From an uncultured Spartobacteria bacterium (lineage in GTDB: Bacteria > Verrucomicrobiota > Verrucomicrobiia > Chthoniobacterales > Terrimicrobiaceae), in assembly GCA_937960895.1 (NCBI GenBank), contig CALCJD010000045.1, forward strand, positions 59,219-123,218: 64,000 bases of DNA. Direction: 5' to 3'. The translations under genes were made by a program, and so were the position numbers. Position 1 is the first letter of the stretch, and each line of letters starts with the position of its first letter. Positions 27,442 through 35,988 of this stretch are shown here, in pieces. The notes under the pieces are model-generated. The model had not been told where the DNA came from. It ran no database searches and worked only from the letters and a program-made list of their open reading frames with translations.

Positions 27442-27481
27442 CCGGCCGCCGGGGGTGAAGTTTTTTCCAGACGGCGGCCGG
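27442..27481. repeat. 9-bp inverted repeat between surE and deoA
   Basis: CCGGCCGCC (27442-27450) is the reverse complement of GGCGGCCGG (27473-27481), with a 22-base spacer containing a T6 run. It occupies most of the surE-deoA gap. It could be a weak transcription pause; significance is uncertain in GC-rich DNA. Confidence 0.3.
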
Positions 27482-27493
27482 TTCCCGGCCCGC

Positions 27494-28186
27494 CTAAAAC
27501 AGGCGCACTTCCGTCACCGCAATCCTTCCCCCAAAACACACGTCCACATCGGACCCGGCCACCCGGCGCCGCGACGCGTAAACCCCGTCGTAATGATGGC
27601 GGTTGTCCTCTCCATGACGGTAACTGAGCGGCAGGGGATTCGGATCGAGGGGGGCAAAAACCATGTCCGGTTCAGGCGCGGAGGCAGCCAGCGCGGGGAA
27701 ATTGACATTATAAAACCGGCCGGGAGTCACCGGACGGGACAGCAGTTCGCCGAGCACCCGGGCGGCCCAGCGGGAGGTACGCTCCCAGTCGGGCGGCATG
27801 TCGTCGCGCAGGTACTGCGAAAAGGCGATGCCCGGCCACCCGTGCAGCACCGCCTCGCGCACCGCGGCCACCGTGCCGGAATAATAGACGTCCGCACCCA
27901 GATTGCCGCCATGATTGATCCCGCTGAGCACCCAGCGCGCGTCGGAGGCCGCCCGGAGCAGCCCCAGCCGTGCACAGTCCGCGGGGGTTCCATGGACGGC
28001 AAAACGTCCCTCCCCGCGGGGTTCCAGATGCACGCCCCCCTCCCAGGTGACCACGTGGCTCATGCCGGATTGGGGCAGTGCCGGAGCGACCACGACGATC
28101 TCTCCAAACCGGCGGGCGGCCTCGGCCAGGGCCGACAGCCCCCGCGCGTCGATTCCATCGTCATTGCTCAGCAGAAACTTCATCAT
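27494..28186 (-). CDS. surE: 5'/3'-nucleotidase SurE
   Basis: About 230 residues. The N-terminus KFLLSNDDGIDARGLSAL is the SurE metal-binding motif (adjacent Asp residues). VVVAPALPQSGMSH and WVLSGINHGGNLGADVYYSGTVAAVREA are the other two conserved blocks. It dephosphorylates nucleoside 5'- and 3'-monophosphates using a divalent metal. The start is one of two adjacent ATGs (28186 or 28183). Open frame continues far upstream, but that extension is antisense to the glycosyltransferase gene. Confidence 0.93.
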   Translation of the reverse strand: MMKFLLSNDDGIDARGLSALAEAARRFGEIVVVAPALPQSGMSHVVTWEGGVHLEPRGEGRFAVHGTPADCARLGLLRAASDARWVLSGINHGGNLGADVYYSGTVAAVREAVLHGWPGIAFSQYLRDDMPPDWERTSRWAARVLGELLSRPVTPGRFYNVNFPALAASAPEPDMVFAPLDPNPLPLSYRHGEDNRHHYDGVYASRRRVAGSDVDVCFGGRIAVTEVRLF

Positions 28187-28319
28187 CTTGTCCCGGGCTG
28201 CATAACGGGGATATTCCCCGGAGGGAAACATTTTGGTTGCCCTCGCCCTCCTCCGTGTGGACCTTTCCCTCCCTGAAGTCCGCAGCAAACGCTGCGTTCC
28301 GGCCGCCACCTTCCCAATC

Positions 28320-29090
28320 ATGCCCGACATCCGCCTTTCGATCATCACCGCCTGCCGGAACGCCGAGCTGTTTCTCCCGGGTTGCGTGGACAATGTCGCC
28401 CGGCAGGTCACACCGGAAATCGAGCACATCATTGTCGACGGCGCCTCCACGGATTCCACCGTGAAGCTGATCGAACGCCACGCCGAAAACCATCCGCACA
28501 TCCGCTGGATCAGCGAACCGGACACCGGACAATCCCAGGCCATGAACAAGGGCATCGCCATGGCGCGCGGCGAAATCATCGGGTTTCTCAATGTGGACGA
28601 CATATACAATCCCGGTGTCCTGCAGCGGGCGCTGGACATCTTCTCCGGGCTGGAAGCCCCGGCCTTCATCGCGGCCAACTGCGACCTCGTCGGGCGGGGC
28701 GGCCGCGTGGTGCGGCGCAGCCGGCCGGAGGGGCTCTCGCTGGAAACCCTGCTTTCGGGCGAGGTGCTCCCCCCCCTGAATCCGACGTCCTATTTTTACC
28801 ACAAGTCCCTCCACGACATCTGCGGACCCTACGACGAGGACGAGCACAATTTCATGGACATCCGGATGCTGCCCCGGCTCATCCGCCATGCCCACGTACA
28901 CTATTTCGACGAGCCGTGGGGCGTCTTCCGCCTGCATCCGTTCTGCAAAACGAACCAGAATTACCTCAAGGGAAACATCCTCGGCAAAATCGACGAAATT
29001 CTGGCGGAGTATCTGAAGACGCTGCCGGAGGACATCCAACGTCCCATCATGGAGCGGCGCCGGCAGGCGGGCCCGTCGCTGCGGCTCTGA
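28320..29090 (+). CDS. glycosyltransferase family 2
   Basis: 256 residues, GT-A fold: LSIITACRNAELFLPGCVDNV, then HIIVDGASTDST, the IRWISEPDTGQSQAMNKGIAMARGEIIGFLNVDD segment with its DxD-like NVDD, and a C-terminal helical region. It transfers a sugar from a nucleotide donor, most likely in surface polysaccharide assembly. ATG 28320 starts two codons before the first beta strand. Its stop lies only 22 bases from the convergent end of the lipid/polyketide synthase operon. It is isolated from other glycan genes, so the acceptor is unknown. Confidence 0.85.
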   Translation: MPDIRLSIITACRNAELFLPGCVDNVARQVTPEIEHIIVDGASTDSTVKLIERHAENHPHIRWISEPDTGQSQAMNKGIAMARGEIIGFLNVDDIYNPGVLQRALDIFSGLEAPAFIAANCDLVGRGGRVVRRSRPEGLSLETLLSGEVLPPLNPTSYFYHKSLHDICGPYDEDEHNFMDIRMLPRLIRHAHVHYFDEPWGVFRLHPFCKTNQNYLKGNILGKIDEILAEYLKTLPEDIQRPIMERRRQAGPSLRL

Positions 29091-29112
29091 GCGCCGCCCG
29101 CGGCGGGATGCC

Positions 29113-30609
29113 TCAACGCGGCAGATTGCCGAGCCAGACCTCGAGTCCGCCGCGCGGGTTGTCCTCGTAGGTCCACTCCCACTCCCCGTCGAGCCGCTTC
29201 GCCACCCGCGGGCCGAAGGGATTGGCCGTGCCGATGAACAGGCCGTGGGGCGTGCTGACGATGTTGCGGCAGCCGAAGTTGTAGGGATTGCCGAATCCCG
29301 TGCGGGTCGTGGGAAGCCAGTTTTCGCCGTCACGCGTCCGCCACAGCTCAAACCCTCCGGAAAGTTCGACAAATTTGTCGATGCCGACCTCGTCGAGGAG
29401 GCGGCTGATGCGCATGGGCTTTTCCCGGAGTTTGGTGAACTTGAGAATCGTTCCCCAGTCCATCGTGCCCGCATACAGCCATCCGTCGTGCACGCCCATG
29501 CGCCAGAGATAACCGCTGAAAAAGTTGTTGAACCCCGCGCCCAGACCGCTGAGCGGTTCCTTCCCGTCCCGGGCGTTGCCCACGACGATGTCCCAGCTCA
29601 GATCCGCGTTGAGACGGACAATCTCGGCCGCGGCGGGACCGATCTTGTTTTTCCAGTCAAATCCGCCGTTCTGGATGCCGGAGCCGATGTAAAGCGAACC
29701 GCGGAAGGCCTGCATGGCCACGGCGCCCTGATTGAGGGCCCCGCGGCCGGCCCCGCCCTCCATGACACATTCCCAATGATACGGCAGACGGTCGCCTTCC
29801 GCCGTGGTGCGCCAGATCTGGAAGCCCGACAGCCCGCCCGTGCCGGCGTAAAGATGGTCGCCCATCGGCTGGATGTCATACACGGTGGCCACGTCGGGCA
29901 GCGTGCCGAAGCCGGGTTCGTTCACACACCGCCAGTCGCCGGAAACGGGATCGTCGGTGGCGTACACATAGGTGACGCCCGAGGAATTGACATTGCCGCC
30001 GGTGGCCCCGGTGGGCGCGGTGTAGAGTTTGCCCTTGAACGCGGTCAGCGCCCGAATGGCGTTGAACTTGATGTCGCGATTGCCGGTATGAAAACGCGCC
30101 TTGGGCAGCACCTCAAAATGCTCGCCGTCCTCCGTCCGCAGAAGATCGGGACCGTCGCCCCGGGACCGTGACCAGGTGGCCACGTAAAGCGCCGGTTTGC
30201 GGTCGGACCGGCCCTGGAACACCATCATGGCGCGGTAGCCGAGATCCCGGCTGAATTCGACCCCCTCGGCATCGCGCACCAGCGGCGATTGATACACACG
30301 CGTCCATTCGCCGGTGAGCGGCCGGTACCGCCAGATTTCGCCGCGGGCCGCGGAGTGCTCGAATTCCGGCGTATAGTTCCTGAACGGCGTCTCCACCGGC
30401 CACATGTCCATGCGCACAAAGGGCATGGCCATCTTGAGCAGCTGCAGGTTCGCCCGCGAGGTCCCGACGTAGATGCATCCGTCGAACCACGCCATCGAGT
30501 AGGCGTAGGCATTGTAGCCGTCCCCGAAGCCGTTTTCGCAAATCCTGACGAAATCCTTTTCGCGCAGCCCGGGTTTGACGGGGAAGTCTTCGGTGACGAC
30601 GGAAACCAT
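29113..30609 (-). CDS. uncharacterised beta-propeller-like protein, last gene of the synthase operon
   Basis: 498 residues, no signal peptide and no recognised catalytic motif. Short beta-strand units recur along the length, each with a Gly-rich turn and aromatic ending: MAWFDGCIYVGTSR, FKGKLYTAPTGATGG, PMGDHLYAGTGGLSGFQIWRTT, FRGSLYIGSGIQNGG, VHDGWLYAGTMDWG and STPHGLFIGTANPFG. This spacing fits a six- or seven-bladed propeller. The start is ATG 30609, 38 bases after the hydrolase gene, so it is probably co-transcribed with the synthase. Its position suggests a role with the product (binding, tailoring or export), but this is inference. No function is assigned. Confidence 0.75.
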   Translation of the reverse strand: MVSVVTEDFPVKPGLREKDFVRICENGFGDGYNAYAYSMAWFDGCIYVGTSRANLQLLKMAMPFVRMDMWPVETPFRNYTPEFEHSAARGEIWRYRPLTGEWTRVYQSPLVRDAEGVEFSRDLGYRAMMVFQGRSDRKPALYVATWSRSRGDGPDLLRTEDGEHFEVLPKARFHTGNRDIKFNAIRALTAFKGKLYTAPTGATGGNVNSSGVTYVYATDDPVSGDWRCVNEPGFGTLPDVATVYDIQPMGDHLYAGTGGLSGFQIWRTTAEGDRLPYHWECVMEGGAGRGALNQGAVAMQAFRGSLYIGSGIQNGGFDWKNKIGPAAAEIVRLNADLSWDIVVGNARDGKEPLSGLGAGFNNFFSGYLWRMGVHDGWLYAGTMDWGTILKFTKLREKPMRISRLLDEVGIDKFVELSGGFELWRTRDGENWLPTTRTGFGNPYNFGCRNIVSTPHGLFIGTANPFGPRVAKRLDGEWEWTYEDNPRGGLEVWLGNLPR

Positions 30610-30647
30610 GGTCAAAAAACTCGGCGAGTTCGCAAAAAAAATCCAGT

Positions 30648-31505
30648 TCAGCCGAGGAAGACCTGCAGGGGATCGATGAGTTCCTTCGGGCGGCCCGCCG
30701 GGAAAAAATGGCCCGCGCCCGGCACGATGCGCAGTTCTACGTCGGGCCGGATCCCGTGCAGTGCGCGCCCGCTGGGGAGCAGCGGCGAATGTTCTCCATA
30801 AACCGCCAGCAGCGGCTGGGGGAATCCCCGCAGCACGTCCACGGACAGATCGTCCTCCCGGCGGATGTCGGCCGGGAGCGAGGTCTTTTCCACCAGATCG
30901 ATCCAGCGCGCGGCGGTGTGACGGCTCTGGCGCTGACCGAAAAATTCCACCATCCAGTGCGGGAGGGCGGAACCGGGTTCGGCCTGCAGGGTCAGCCTCG
31001 CGAGAAGGGTCAGTACGGCCACGCCGGCCTCGGGTTCATCCTCCGCCATGCCCAAGCCCGCCTTTTCGAGTGCGACCCGTTGTTCCGGCCAGCGGGGCCA
31101 GTCGGCGGGCGTCAGGACCGGCTGAAAGGCCCGCAGACGGGTGTCGGCCAGGATCAGGCGGGTGAACCGCTCCGGCGCCCGCCGGGCCGCATGCAAAACC
31201 ACCGAACCCCCAAAGCTGTGCCCTCCGAGGGCGGCCTTTTCGATCTGCAAATGATCCAGGAGATCCAGCAGGTCGCCGGCATGATCCGCCGGACGGTATC
31301 CCGTTTCCGGCACGGCGCTGCGTCCGTGACCGCGCAAATCGTACACCAGCACCGGCCGGTCGCGGCTCATCGTCTCGGCCACGTGAAACCAGAACGCCGA
31401 GCTGGCCGCCAGGCCGTGGACCAGGACCAGCGGCGCGCGGCCCGGGTCCCACGACCCCATTTTCATGAAGTTGATCGTGGCGGAGCGGAGTTCGGCGCGC
31501 GGCAT
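30648..31505 (-). CDS. alpha/beta hydrolase, probable off-loading thioesterase (CurM/Ols-TE-like)
   Basis: 285 residues, complete alpha/beta-hydrolase fold. Oxyanion HGLAAS (~30-35), nucleophile elbow GGHSFGG with Ser97, and His266 in GAGHFFP. The usual acid position after strand 7 reads GEHSPLLP, with Ser240 where Asp is normally found; instead Asp121 (LILADTRL) follows strand 6, 24 residues after the nucleophile. An acid moved to strand 6 is what is described for the decarboxylating thioesterase of CurM. It follows an ACP-sulfotransferase gene by 27 bases, the same order as the ACP-ST-TE modules that form terminal alkenes. I infer hydrolysis of a beta-sulfated acyl-ACP with loss of CO2 and sulfate. 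A simple hydrolytic thioesterase is the alternative. Confidence 0.72.
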   Translation of the reverse strand: MPRAELRSATINFMKMGSWDPGRAPLVLVHGLAASSAFWFHVAETMSRDRPVLVYDLRGHGRSAVPETGYRPADHAGDLLDLLDHLQIEKAALGGHSFGGSVVLHAARRAPERFTRLILADTRLRAFQPVLTPADWPRWPEQRVALEKAGLGMAEDEPEAGVAVLTLLARLTLQAEPGSALPHWMVEFFGQRQSRHTAARWIDLVEKTSLPADIRREDDLSVDVLRGFPQPLLAVYGEHSPLLPSGRALHGIRPDVELRIVPGAGHFFPAGRPKELIDPLQVFLG

Positions 31506-31532
31506 GGAACCGGGATTTTTCGGAAGACGGAA

Positions 31533-32837
31533 TCAGTACCCGAACTCCGCGGCAAGGGCGCGGGTCATCGGGCTGAGTGAATTCTCGGACGTGAATTTTT
31601 TCCACCGGTCGGCCGCCTCCGGCTCGATGCGGGCATGGAGGTGAAACTTCAGGTCGCCGCTGTATTGGGCGGCCGTGCTGAGCCCTCCGGTCATGCGGGC
31701 GTCCGGGTCCTTGTAGGGATCCAGCATTTCCTCCGCGAACGGCACCTTCAGGAAGGCGCAAAGCCGCTCGACGGAGCTGCGCGGATCGCGGACAAGATCC
31801 TCAAAGCGGACCCGCAGCCAGCGTTCCTGCGGCACGTCGGCGAGCAGCCGGGCGATGTTTTCATTGGTGACAAACCACGTCAGCTCGGCCAGTTGCCGGC
31901 GGGTGAAGCGGCTCGCGCGCATGAAGGGGATCAGCTGCTCGATCTTGGCGTCCTCGAAGGACCGGATCATGCCGCAGGGATGGCGCACGAGGTGGATGAA
32001 AAGCGGTCCGTCAAAATCCCGTTCCGCGCGGCGGAGGATGGCCTCGTGCATCGCGTAAATCGGCGTCTTGTCCACCAGCAGACGCCCGCCGAGAAGATCC
32101 TCCAAGAGGGCGTAAAAATCATGCGTGGGCATGTCGCGCCGCTCACAATCCGCGACAAACTCCGCGGCCTCCTCGACCGAACACCGCCTGAGCGGCATGA
32201 GCGCGCGAATCGTGCCGGTGAGCAGATGCTCGTTCCACTTGTTGTTCAGCGCGGCATGGCGCTGGCTCATGGTGACGTAGTTGAGCAGGTGCAGTTCCGG
32301 CGGTGCAAACAGGCCGGGATTGCCGGCGAGAATGATGCGGAAAAGGGTGGACCCGGAGCGCGGCGAGGAAAAAACAAAACAGGCGCGCGGATTCTTCACG
32401 GCCGGCGCGGGAAACGCCCCCCATTGCTCCGGCGAGGGCATCAAATTTCGGAACTCCTCCACATCCTCCGGCTGCAGCGCGGGGACACTTTCCTCCGGCG
32501 CCGGAACCGGCCCGGACACGGGGGCGGCCTCCGCCGGTCCGCCCGCCGGCTGGTCCCCCGCCAGACGGCGGGCGATGAAGGTGACCAGCTCGCCCACGGC
32601 TAGATCGTCGACATACTGACCGTCGGGCATGATGAGATCGTGAAATCCCATCTTGCGCTGGAAGCGACCCTCCAGCTCCACGATGAGATGAATGAAATCG
32701 ACCGAGGCGAAACCCAGGTCGGCAATCAGGCGGGTGTCGGACCCGATGGGATCGTCAAAATCCAGCTCGAGCTCGGCAACCATCTCTTCGATGATTTCCA
32801 CCACGGCGGATTCGATCGTGCGTACATCGTTCGTCAT
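31533..32837 (-). CDS. acyl carrier protein-sulfotransferase didomain protein
   Basis: 434 residues. Residues 1-95 are a carrier protein: the phosphopantetheine serine is Ser45 in ADLGFASVDFIHLIVELE. A Pro/Ala-rich linker (~96-125) leads to a PAPS-dependent sulfotransferase. That domain shows the 5'-phosphosulfate loop FSSPRSGSTLFR (156-167), PPELHLLNYVTM, VDKTPIY (~255-261) and the 3'-phosphate motif HLVRHPCGMIRSF (~282-294). In CurM and cyanobacterial Ols, an ACP-fused sulfotransferase of this type sulfates the beta-hydroxyl of the acyl chain before decarboxylative elimination. Its ATG overlaps the upstream stop (ATGA), tying it to the KS-AT gene. Substrate is inferred. Confidence 0.82.
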   Translation of the reverse strand: MTNDVRTIESAVVEIIEEMVAELELDFDDPIGSDTRLIADLGFASVDFIHLIVELEGRFQRKMGFHDLIMPDGQYVDDLAVGELVTFIARRLAGDQPAGGPAEAAPVSGPVPAPEESVPALQPEDVEEFRNLMPSPEQWGAFPAPAVKNPRACFVFSSPRSGSTLFRIILAGNPGLFAPPELHLLNYVTMSQRHAALNNKWNEHLLTGTIRALMPLRRCSVEEAAEFVADCERRDMPTHDFYALLEDLLGGRLLVDKTPIYAMHEAILRRAERDFDGPLFIHLVRHPCGMIRSFEDAKIEQLIPFMRASRFTRRQLAELTWFVTNENIARLLADVPQERWLRVRFEDLVRDPRSSVERLCAFLKVPFAEEMLDPYKDPDARMTGGLSTAAQYSGDLKFHLHARIEPEAADRWKKFTSENSLSPMTRALAAEFGY

Positions 32838-35800
32838 GAAAGATTCGAAGTATCGGGAGCCAGGCCGGTTTGTTCCAGCAAAGCTTCAATGCTCCGCTGC
32901 TGGCTGGCCAAAAATTCCTGCATCAGTTGCTCGTGGGCCATCATCACCGCGTCGGCAACCGGTCGTTCGGGCGCGACCGGGACGGGAACGGAGGGAGGGC
33001 CCGGCGGGGAGACGGACGGAGCAGGCGCCGCGGCGGCCGCCGGGGCAGGCCCGGGCTGCGCCGCGACCGTCGCGCCGGCGGGCCGGTCGAGGCCGACCCT
33101 GGCCCGGACCTCCTGGACGATGCGGTCGTCGAGCGACATGACGGGCATGGAGGTTTCCAGCACCCGGTTGGTGCGGCTGATCCTTGCCGGCGGGGGTTCG
33201 ACAAAGGGCCGCACGGCGCGGTGACGAAAGAACGGGGAAAAATCCAGATCAAACCCCCGGCTCCAAAGCTGGCCGAGCATGCGCTGGAGCTGTTCGAGTC
33301 CCGGACGGGTCCGTTCGTTGCTCGCGACGGCGAGAAATTCCCTTTTGCGCAGGGTGTCCTCGATGAAGGACGTGAGGTGGTTGCTGGGACCGACCTCGAT
33401 GAAGGTGCGGACGTTTTCCTTTTCGTAGAGGTGGAGGATTGCCTCGCGGAAGCGCACGCTGCAAAACCACTGGCTGGCCGCGAGTTCGCGGATGGCGCGG
33501 GGTTCGTCCGGGAAGAATCCCAGGCTGGCGCAGCTGAAGAGCGGATATTTCGGCGCGGTGACGGGCAGTTCCTCGTAATAGCGCTGCAGCGTGCCGCGCA
33601 TCGGCTCGAGCAGCGGCGTGTGGTAGGCGTAATTGAACGGCAGCAGCTGGCAGAGTCCGCCCAGGGCGCGCAGGCGCTCGTTGAGCGTGGCGATGTCGTC
33701 GGGCTGTCCGAAAAGCACCTTCTGGTGCGGACAGTTGTCCATCGCGACATGGATGCGGTCGCCGAATTTTTCCAGCTCCGCGGCCAGCGCCCCGGGCTCC
33801 ACGGCCCCCACGGTCAGCAGCGCGCCGCGCGGCAGATCCTCGGCGGTGTTGACCTCGCGATAGATGGAATTGAGTTTGCGCTTGAGGGCGATGCGTTCGT
33901 CGTCCTCCGCCACATCCACCGCGCCGCTGGCGGCCAGGGATGTGTACTCGCCGGTGCTGTGACCGGTCATGAGATCGCATTTCAGGCCGAAGGACGACAG
34001 CAGCCGGAACATGGCGATGCCCGCCGTGAACATCGTTTCGGTGGCGACGTCGATGCTGAGGAACCTGTCCGCCAGAAGTTTGGCGGTCTCCGGGCGCAGG
34101 CAGGTCGGCGGCGGCCAGATGTACTGGCTGGGCAGCACGTCCCAGAACCCCGCAAAGGCGGCATCCGACATGTCGAATTCATGCCGGAACGCCGGGAAGG
34201 CCATGCAGAGATCGGCCAGCATGTTCTGGTATTGCGAACCCTGGCCGGGAAACAGGAACGCCACCCGGCCCTCCGGTTTCGACCCATTCAGGTCAAAATA
34301 GATGCCGCTGCGATTCTGCAGGCGCCTCCGTTTGCCCTCGCGGATCTTGCCGGCGGCATTTTCCAGCTTGGCCGTGAGATCGTGGACATCGGTGGCCACG
34401 ATGGCCAGCCGGCAGCTTTGGGCGGGCTCGCCGGCGAGTTGCTGCGCAAGGCCGGGCAGCGAGGCCGCGGGGCGGCCGGCCAGTTCCCCGCGGAGGGCGT
34501 CCGCGCGGGCGGCCAGCGCCTCCGGGGTTTCCGCGGAAAGCACGAACAATTCGGTCGGATAGGGATAGCCCGACACCTGGTCGTCCACCTGTTCCCGCCG
34601 TTCCTCAAGCACCAGGTGGGCGTTGATGCCGCCAAAACCGAAGGCGTTGATGCCGGCCCGGCGGGGCGCCGCGGTGGAGGCATGAACCCACGGACGGGTG
34701 ACGGTGTTGACGTAAAAGGACGAGCCTTCCAGACCCAGGGCGGGATTCACCTCCTCGCAAAGCGTGGGGGGAAGGACCTTGTAATACAGGGCCAGCGCCG
34801 TCTTGATGATGCTGGCAATGCCGGCCGCCGGAATGCAGTGGCCGATCATGGATTTGACCGAGCCGATGGCGTGCGTGGGCACCACGGCACCGTCCCCGCC
34901 AAAGGTGCCGCGCAGCGCGGCCACCTCGGTCTGGTCGCCGATCGGAATGCCGGTTCCATGGGCTTCAATGAGACCGACGGTCGCCGGATCGATGTGGGCC
35001 GGACCGTAGGCACGCCGGATGGCCAGCATCTCCCCCTCCAAACGCGGGGTGAGCAAACCCTGCGCGCGTCCGTCGCTGGCGATGCCCGCCGCCTTGAGAA
35101 CGGCATAAATCCTGTCGCCGTCCTCCACGGCGTCGGCGAGCCGCTTGAGCACGAGGAACCCCGCGCCCTCGGAGAGCAGGGTGCCGTTGGCGCGTTTGTC
35201 AAAGGGCCGGATCGCGTCGCGCGACAGGGCGTTCAGTTTGCAGAAAAGCATGTACACCTGCGGCGGCATCGAGGCCTGCACGCCGCCGGCCAGCATCATC
35301 CGGCTCTGGCCGCTGCGGAGTTCCTTCATGGCCAGCTCGGCGGCGATCAGCGTGGACGAACAGGCGGCATCCACAAGGTAGCTCGGCCCCTGCAGGTCCA
35401 GGCGGTTGGCGATGCGTCCGACCGCGACATTGGACACCAGTCCCGGAGCGGCCTCGGAAACCAGCGGGGGCAGGCTGGACTTGAGGCCCTGTCTCACCTG
35501 CTCGACGGTCGCCTCATCCATCTCGGGAAGAAGCTTCCGGAGCAGCGCGATCGTCTGGTCGACGGCCAGTCCCGTTTGAAATCCATTGGCGGACGCGCGA
35601 TTGGGGGTGGCGCCGCGGCCGAGAATGACCCCCGCCGTCGTGCGGTCGAACGGCCGGTCGGCATACCCCGAATCCTTCAACGCGGCCGCCGCGAGTTTGA
35701 GCGCGAGAAAATGGTCCGGCTCGGTGCTGGGAATGGCGTTCGGCACCACTCCGAATTCGACGGGGTCAAATTCCGCGAGGCTGCCCAGCAGCGCGACCCT

Positions 35801-35986
35801 GCGGGTGTAGATGCGCTCCGGCACATCCGCGGTTTCGTCAAAGGTGCCCTGCGCCCACTCCTCGGGGCCGTCCTGGATGAAGCAGCGTTTGGCCAGGATG
35901 TTCTCCCAAAACACATCCCGATCCTTCGCGCCCGGAAGGAGACAGGCCATGCCGATGATTGCGATGTCGTCGGAGTGGGAAGCCAT
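32834..35986 (-). CDS. type I ketosynthase-acyltransferase protein (no carrier domain)
   Basis: 1050 residues. Ketosynthase ~5-465 with Cys209 in DAACSST, His343 in EAHGTG and His383 in SMIGHC, so all three catalytic residues are present and it is not a chain-length-factor-type dead KS. Acyltransferase ~575-890 with Ser676 in TGHSTGEY. After a Pro/Ala-rich linker comes a C-terminal helix, AHEQLMQEFLASQQRS (~1017-1032), that recurs in two neighbouring proteins. No ACP follows; the next gene supplies one fused to a sulfotransferase. Starts 2 bases after the KR-DH stop. Likely performs an extension whose product is off-loaded by the ST and thioesterase. Confidence 0.9.
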   Translation of the reverse strand: MASHSDDIAIIGMACLLPGAKDRDVFWENILAKRCFIQDGPEEWAQGTFDETADVPERIYTRRVALLGSLAEFDPVEFGVVPNAIPSTEPDHFLALKLAAAALKDSGYADRPFDRTTAGVILGRGATPNRASANGFQTGLAVDQTIALLRKLLPEMDEATVEQVRQGLKSSLPPLVSEAAPGLVSNVAVGRIANRLDLQGPSYLVDAACSSTLIAAELAMKELRSGQSRMMLAGGVQASMPPQVYMLFCKLNALSRDAIRPFDKRANGTLLSEGAGFLVLKRLADAVEDGDRIYAVLKAAGIASDGRAQGLLTPRLEGEMLAIRRAYGPAHIDPATVGLIEAHGTGIPIGDQTEVAALRGTFGGDGAVVPTHAIGSVKSMIGHCIPAAGIASIIKTALALYYKVLPPTLCEEVNPALGLEGSSFYVNTVTRPWVHASTAAPRRAGINAFGFGGINAHLVLEERREQVDDQVSGYPYPTELFVLSAETPEALAARADALRGELAGRPAASLPGLAQQLAGEPAQSCRLAIVATDVHDLTAKLENAAGKIREGKRRRLQNRSGIYFDLNGSKPEGRVAFLFPGQGSQYQNMLADLCMAFPAFRHEFDMSDAAFAGFWDVLPSQYIWPPPTCLRPETAKLLADRFLSIDVATETMFTAGIAMFRLLSSFGLKCDLMTGHSTGEYTSLAASGAVDVAEDDERIALKRKLNSIYREVNTAEDLPRGALLTVGAVEPGALAAELEKFGDRIHVAMDNCPHQKVLFGQPDDIATLNERLRALGGLCQLLPFNYAYHTPLLEPMRGTLQRYYEELPVTAPKYPLFSCASLGFFPDEPRAIRELAASQWFCSVRFREAILHLYEKENVRTFIEVGPSNHLTSFIEDTLRKREFLAVASNERTRPGLEQLQRMLGQLWSRGFDLDFSPFFRHRAVRPFVEPPPARISRTNRVLETSMPVMSLDDRIVQEVRARVGLDRPAGATVAAQPGPAPAAAAAPAPSVSPPGPPSVPVPVAPERPVADAVMMAHEQLMQEFLASQQRSIEALLEQTGLAPDTSNLS

Positions 35987-35988
35987 GG

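Noticed and set aside
32834..35986. Second ketosynthase as a PUFA-type chain-length factor
   Set aside because: The catalytic Cys209 and both histidines are present, unlike chain-length-factor domains that lose the cysteine.
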